Of a stretch of DNA of 64,000 bases, positions 63,143 through 64,000 are shown piece by piece. Within the stretch, counting starts at the first letter, position 1. Each line of letters begins with the position of its first letter. The notes below the pieces were generated by a model, which did not search any database, was not told where the DNA came from, and was given only the letters and a program-made list of their open reading frames with translations. The position numbers were made by a program, and so were the translations under genes. Source of the DNA: Lentisphaeria bacterium (GTDB taxonomy: Bacteria > Verrucomicrobiota > Lentisphaeria > Victivallales > Victivallaceae); contig JABLYX010000023.1 of NCBI GenBank assembly GCA_018265615.1, forward strand, positions 1-64,000, given 5' to 3'.

Positions 63143-64000
63143 ATGACACTATCGGCCGACCTCAAGACAGAGGTCATCAGCACGGACGCGCGTCCCGTGG
63201 AGCATGGCGACGACATCGATGTTTTCGCATCGCTGCCGATCAAACCGCAGGAGCGTTACAAGTTCCTGCGGAGCATCGGCTTCGGCGGGATGAAGAGCGT
63301 GCTTCTGGTTTTCGACTCCGACACCGGGCGCGAGGTTGCGATGGCGATCATGCCGGACTTCCGGGAGCGTCCGCGCGCGGATCTTGAACGGTTCGTGCGC
63401 GAGGCACGGCTCACGGCCCAGCTGGAGCACCCGAACATCGTGCCGGTGCACGACCTCGGGATCGACAGCTCGGGTTCCCCGTTCTTCACGATGAAGTACC
63501 TGCACGGGCAGTCGCTCGCGTCCGTCCTCCGCCGGCTCCGGAAAGAGGAGCCGGAGGCGATCCACCGGTTCAGCCAGCTGCGGCTGCTGCAGGTGTATAT
63601 CCGGATCTGCAACGCGATCGAATTCGCGCATTCGCAGGGAATCTGTCACCTTGACCTGAAGCCGGAGAACGTGAATATCGGCGACTTCGGTGAAGTGTTG
63701 GTGCTCGACTGGGGGCTCGCGCGGTCGCTCGACCCGAACTCGCCCGTTGCATCACCGAACATGGAGGATGTCGATGCGAACGGGCGCGTGAAGGGTACGC
63801 CGGGCTATATGGCGCCGGAGCAGATCCGGGTTATGAGGGAGTGTCCGGTCGGGTTCCGGACGGACATCTACGCGCTCGGCGGGATCCTGTACGCGATGCT
63901 TTCGCTCAGCAATCCGCTTTCGGCGTTGCCGATGGACGAGATTTTGCGCCGCACCGCTTCCGGCGACATTCCGCCGCCGGGTGCGGTGGCCCCGGATGAC
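63143..64000 (+). CDS. Ser/Thr protein kinase with displaced (WNK-like) lysine, 3' end outside window
   Basis: 286 residues are visible from the ATG at 63143; the frame remains open at the window end. The kinase domain begins near residue 39. The glycine loop reads G46-F-G48-G-M-K51-S-V53, so a Lys replaces the third Gly. The usual ATP lysine position in VAxK is A68 (EVAMAIM). The alpha-C Glu (E87 in REAR), catalytic HLDLKPEN (D171) and DWG (D189) are intact, so it could be active using K51. By its relatives it may continue into a membrane span and sensor domains. It follows clpX by 19 bases. Confidence 0.88.
   Translation, partial: MTLSADLKTEVISTDARPVEHGDDIDVFASLPIKPQERYKFLRSIGFGGMKSVLLVFDSDTGREVAMAIMPDFRERPRADLERFVREARLTAQLEHPNIVPVHDLGIDSSGSPFFTMKYLHGQSLASVLRRLRKEEPEAIHRFSQLRLLQVYIRICNAIEFAHSQGICHLDLKPENVNIGDFGEVLVLDWGLARSLDPNSPVASPNMEDVDANGRVKGTPGYMAPEQIRVMRECPVGFRTDIYALGGILYAMLSLSNPLSALPMDEILRRTASGDIPPPGAVAPDD

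Noticed and set aside
1..64000. tRNA, rRNA, insertion sequences, prophage or replication origin
   Set aside because: No cloverleaf-like stretch, rRNA segment, transposase, integrase, phage structural gene or DnaA-box cluster was seen in the gaps.

Overview
The window looks like chromosome of a Gram-negative bacterium of the Lentisphaerota (Victivallis-like). This is an inference from four things. The DNA is GC-rich. There are lipid A and LPS-export genes (lpxD, lpxB, an LptF/G permease, a Skp/OmpH chaperone). Two pseudopilins of the KFTLIELLVVIAIIAI type with DG-containing C-termini sit inside glycan-degradation operons. There are also PVC-style Ser/Thr kinases with HxDLKPxN and DWG motifs. 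No rRNA, tRNA, CRISPR array, transposase or prophage gene was seen.

Layout. 1-6.7 kb: three glycan-active proteins on + (a 5'-truncated clan-A glycosidase, a GH99-like/WbsX protein, a GH39-like secreted glycosidase) closed by a strong terminator. 6.7-9.2 kb (-): metG and a GNAT acetyltransferase. 9.6-14.1 kb (+): guaB, skp/ompH, lpxD, a Sel1-repeat protein. 14.1-21.2 kb (-): a short TatD hydrolase, ruvC, an esterase, a structured 149-bp element, yebC, an NtrC-type regulator, RNase E/G, fmt. 21.3-24.4 kb (+): folK, a coiled-coil membrane protein, an unknown secreted protein, a YkgJ-type protein, gmk, a coaC-like flavoprotein. 24.6-30 kb (+): a 1769-residue putative surface cysteine peptidase with Fn3 domains and a recently duplicated repeat. 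30-37 kb (-): an operon of an ExbB/MotA-like channel subunit, a TM-anchored coiled-coil protein, a Ser/Thr kinase with PEGA and FGE-like domains, and an ABC-F ATPase. 37.2-43.1 kb (+): LptF/G permease, a membrane-anchored peptide-binding protein, dapB, a DUF4886-like SGNH protein, lpxB. 43.1-45.1 kb (-): a thioredoxin-fold/TPR protein and an IclR regulator. 45.3-55.3 kb (+): a pectin-type operon (GH105, pseudopilin, beta-helix protein, 2-hydroxyacid dehydrogenase), then a second unit (pseudopilin, large glycosidase) behind its own promoter and twin operator-like sites. 55.3-59.1 kb (-): a mutarotase-like protein and a GH2 beta-galactosidase. 59.3-64 kb (+): a NifU-like protein, tig, clpP, clpX, and the start of a second Ser/Thr kinase.

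How the parts fit. The glycan genes form at least three separately controlled catabolic units. The IclR gene and the GH105 operon share overlapping divergent promoters with a palindrome between them. The housekeeping blocks cover envelope biogenesis, translation (metG, fmt, RNase E/G), nucleotide synthesis (guaB, gmk) and protein quality control (tig-clpP-clpX).

The two most unusual observations follow. First, the kinase after clpX has no lysine at the usual VAxK position but has one in the glycine loop (GxGxxK), the arrangement known from eukaryotic WNK kinases. Second, the 32-37 kb operon couples a proton-channel-like pair to a receptor-like kinase and is a candidate undescribed membrane signalling system.
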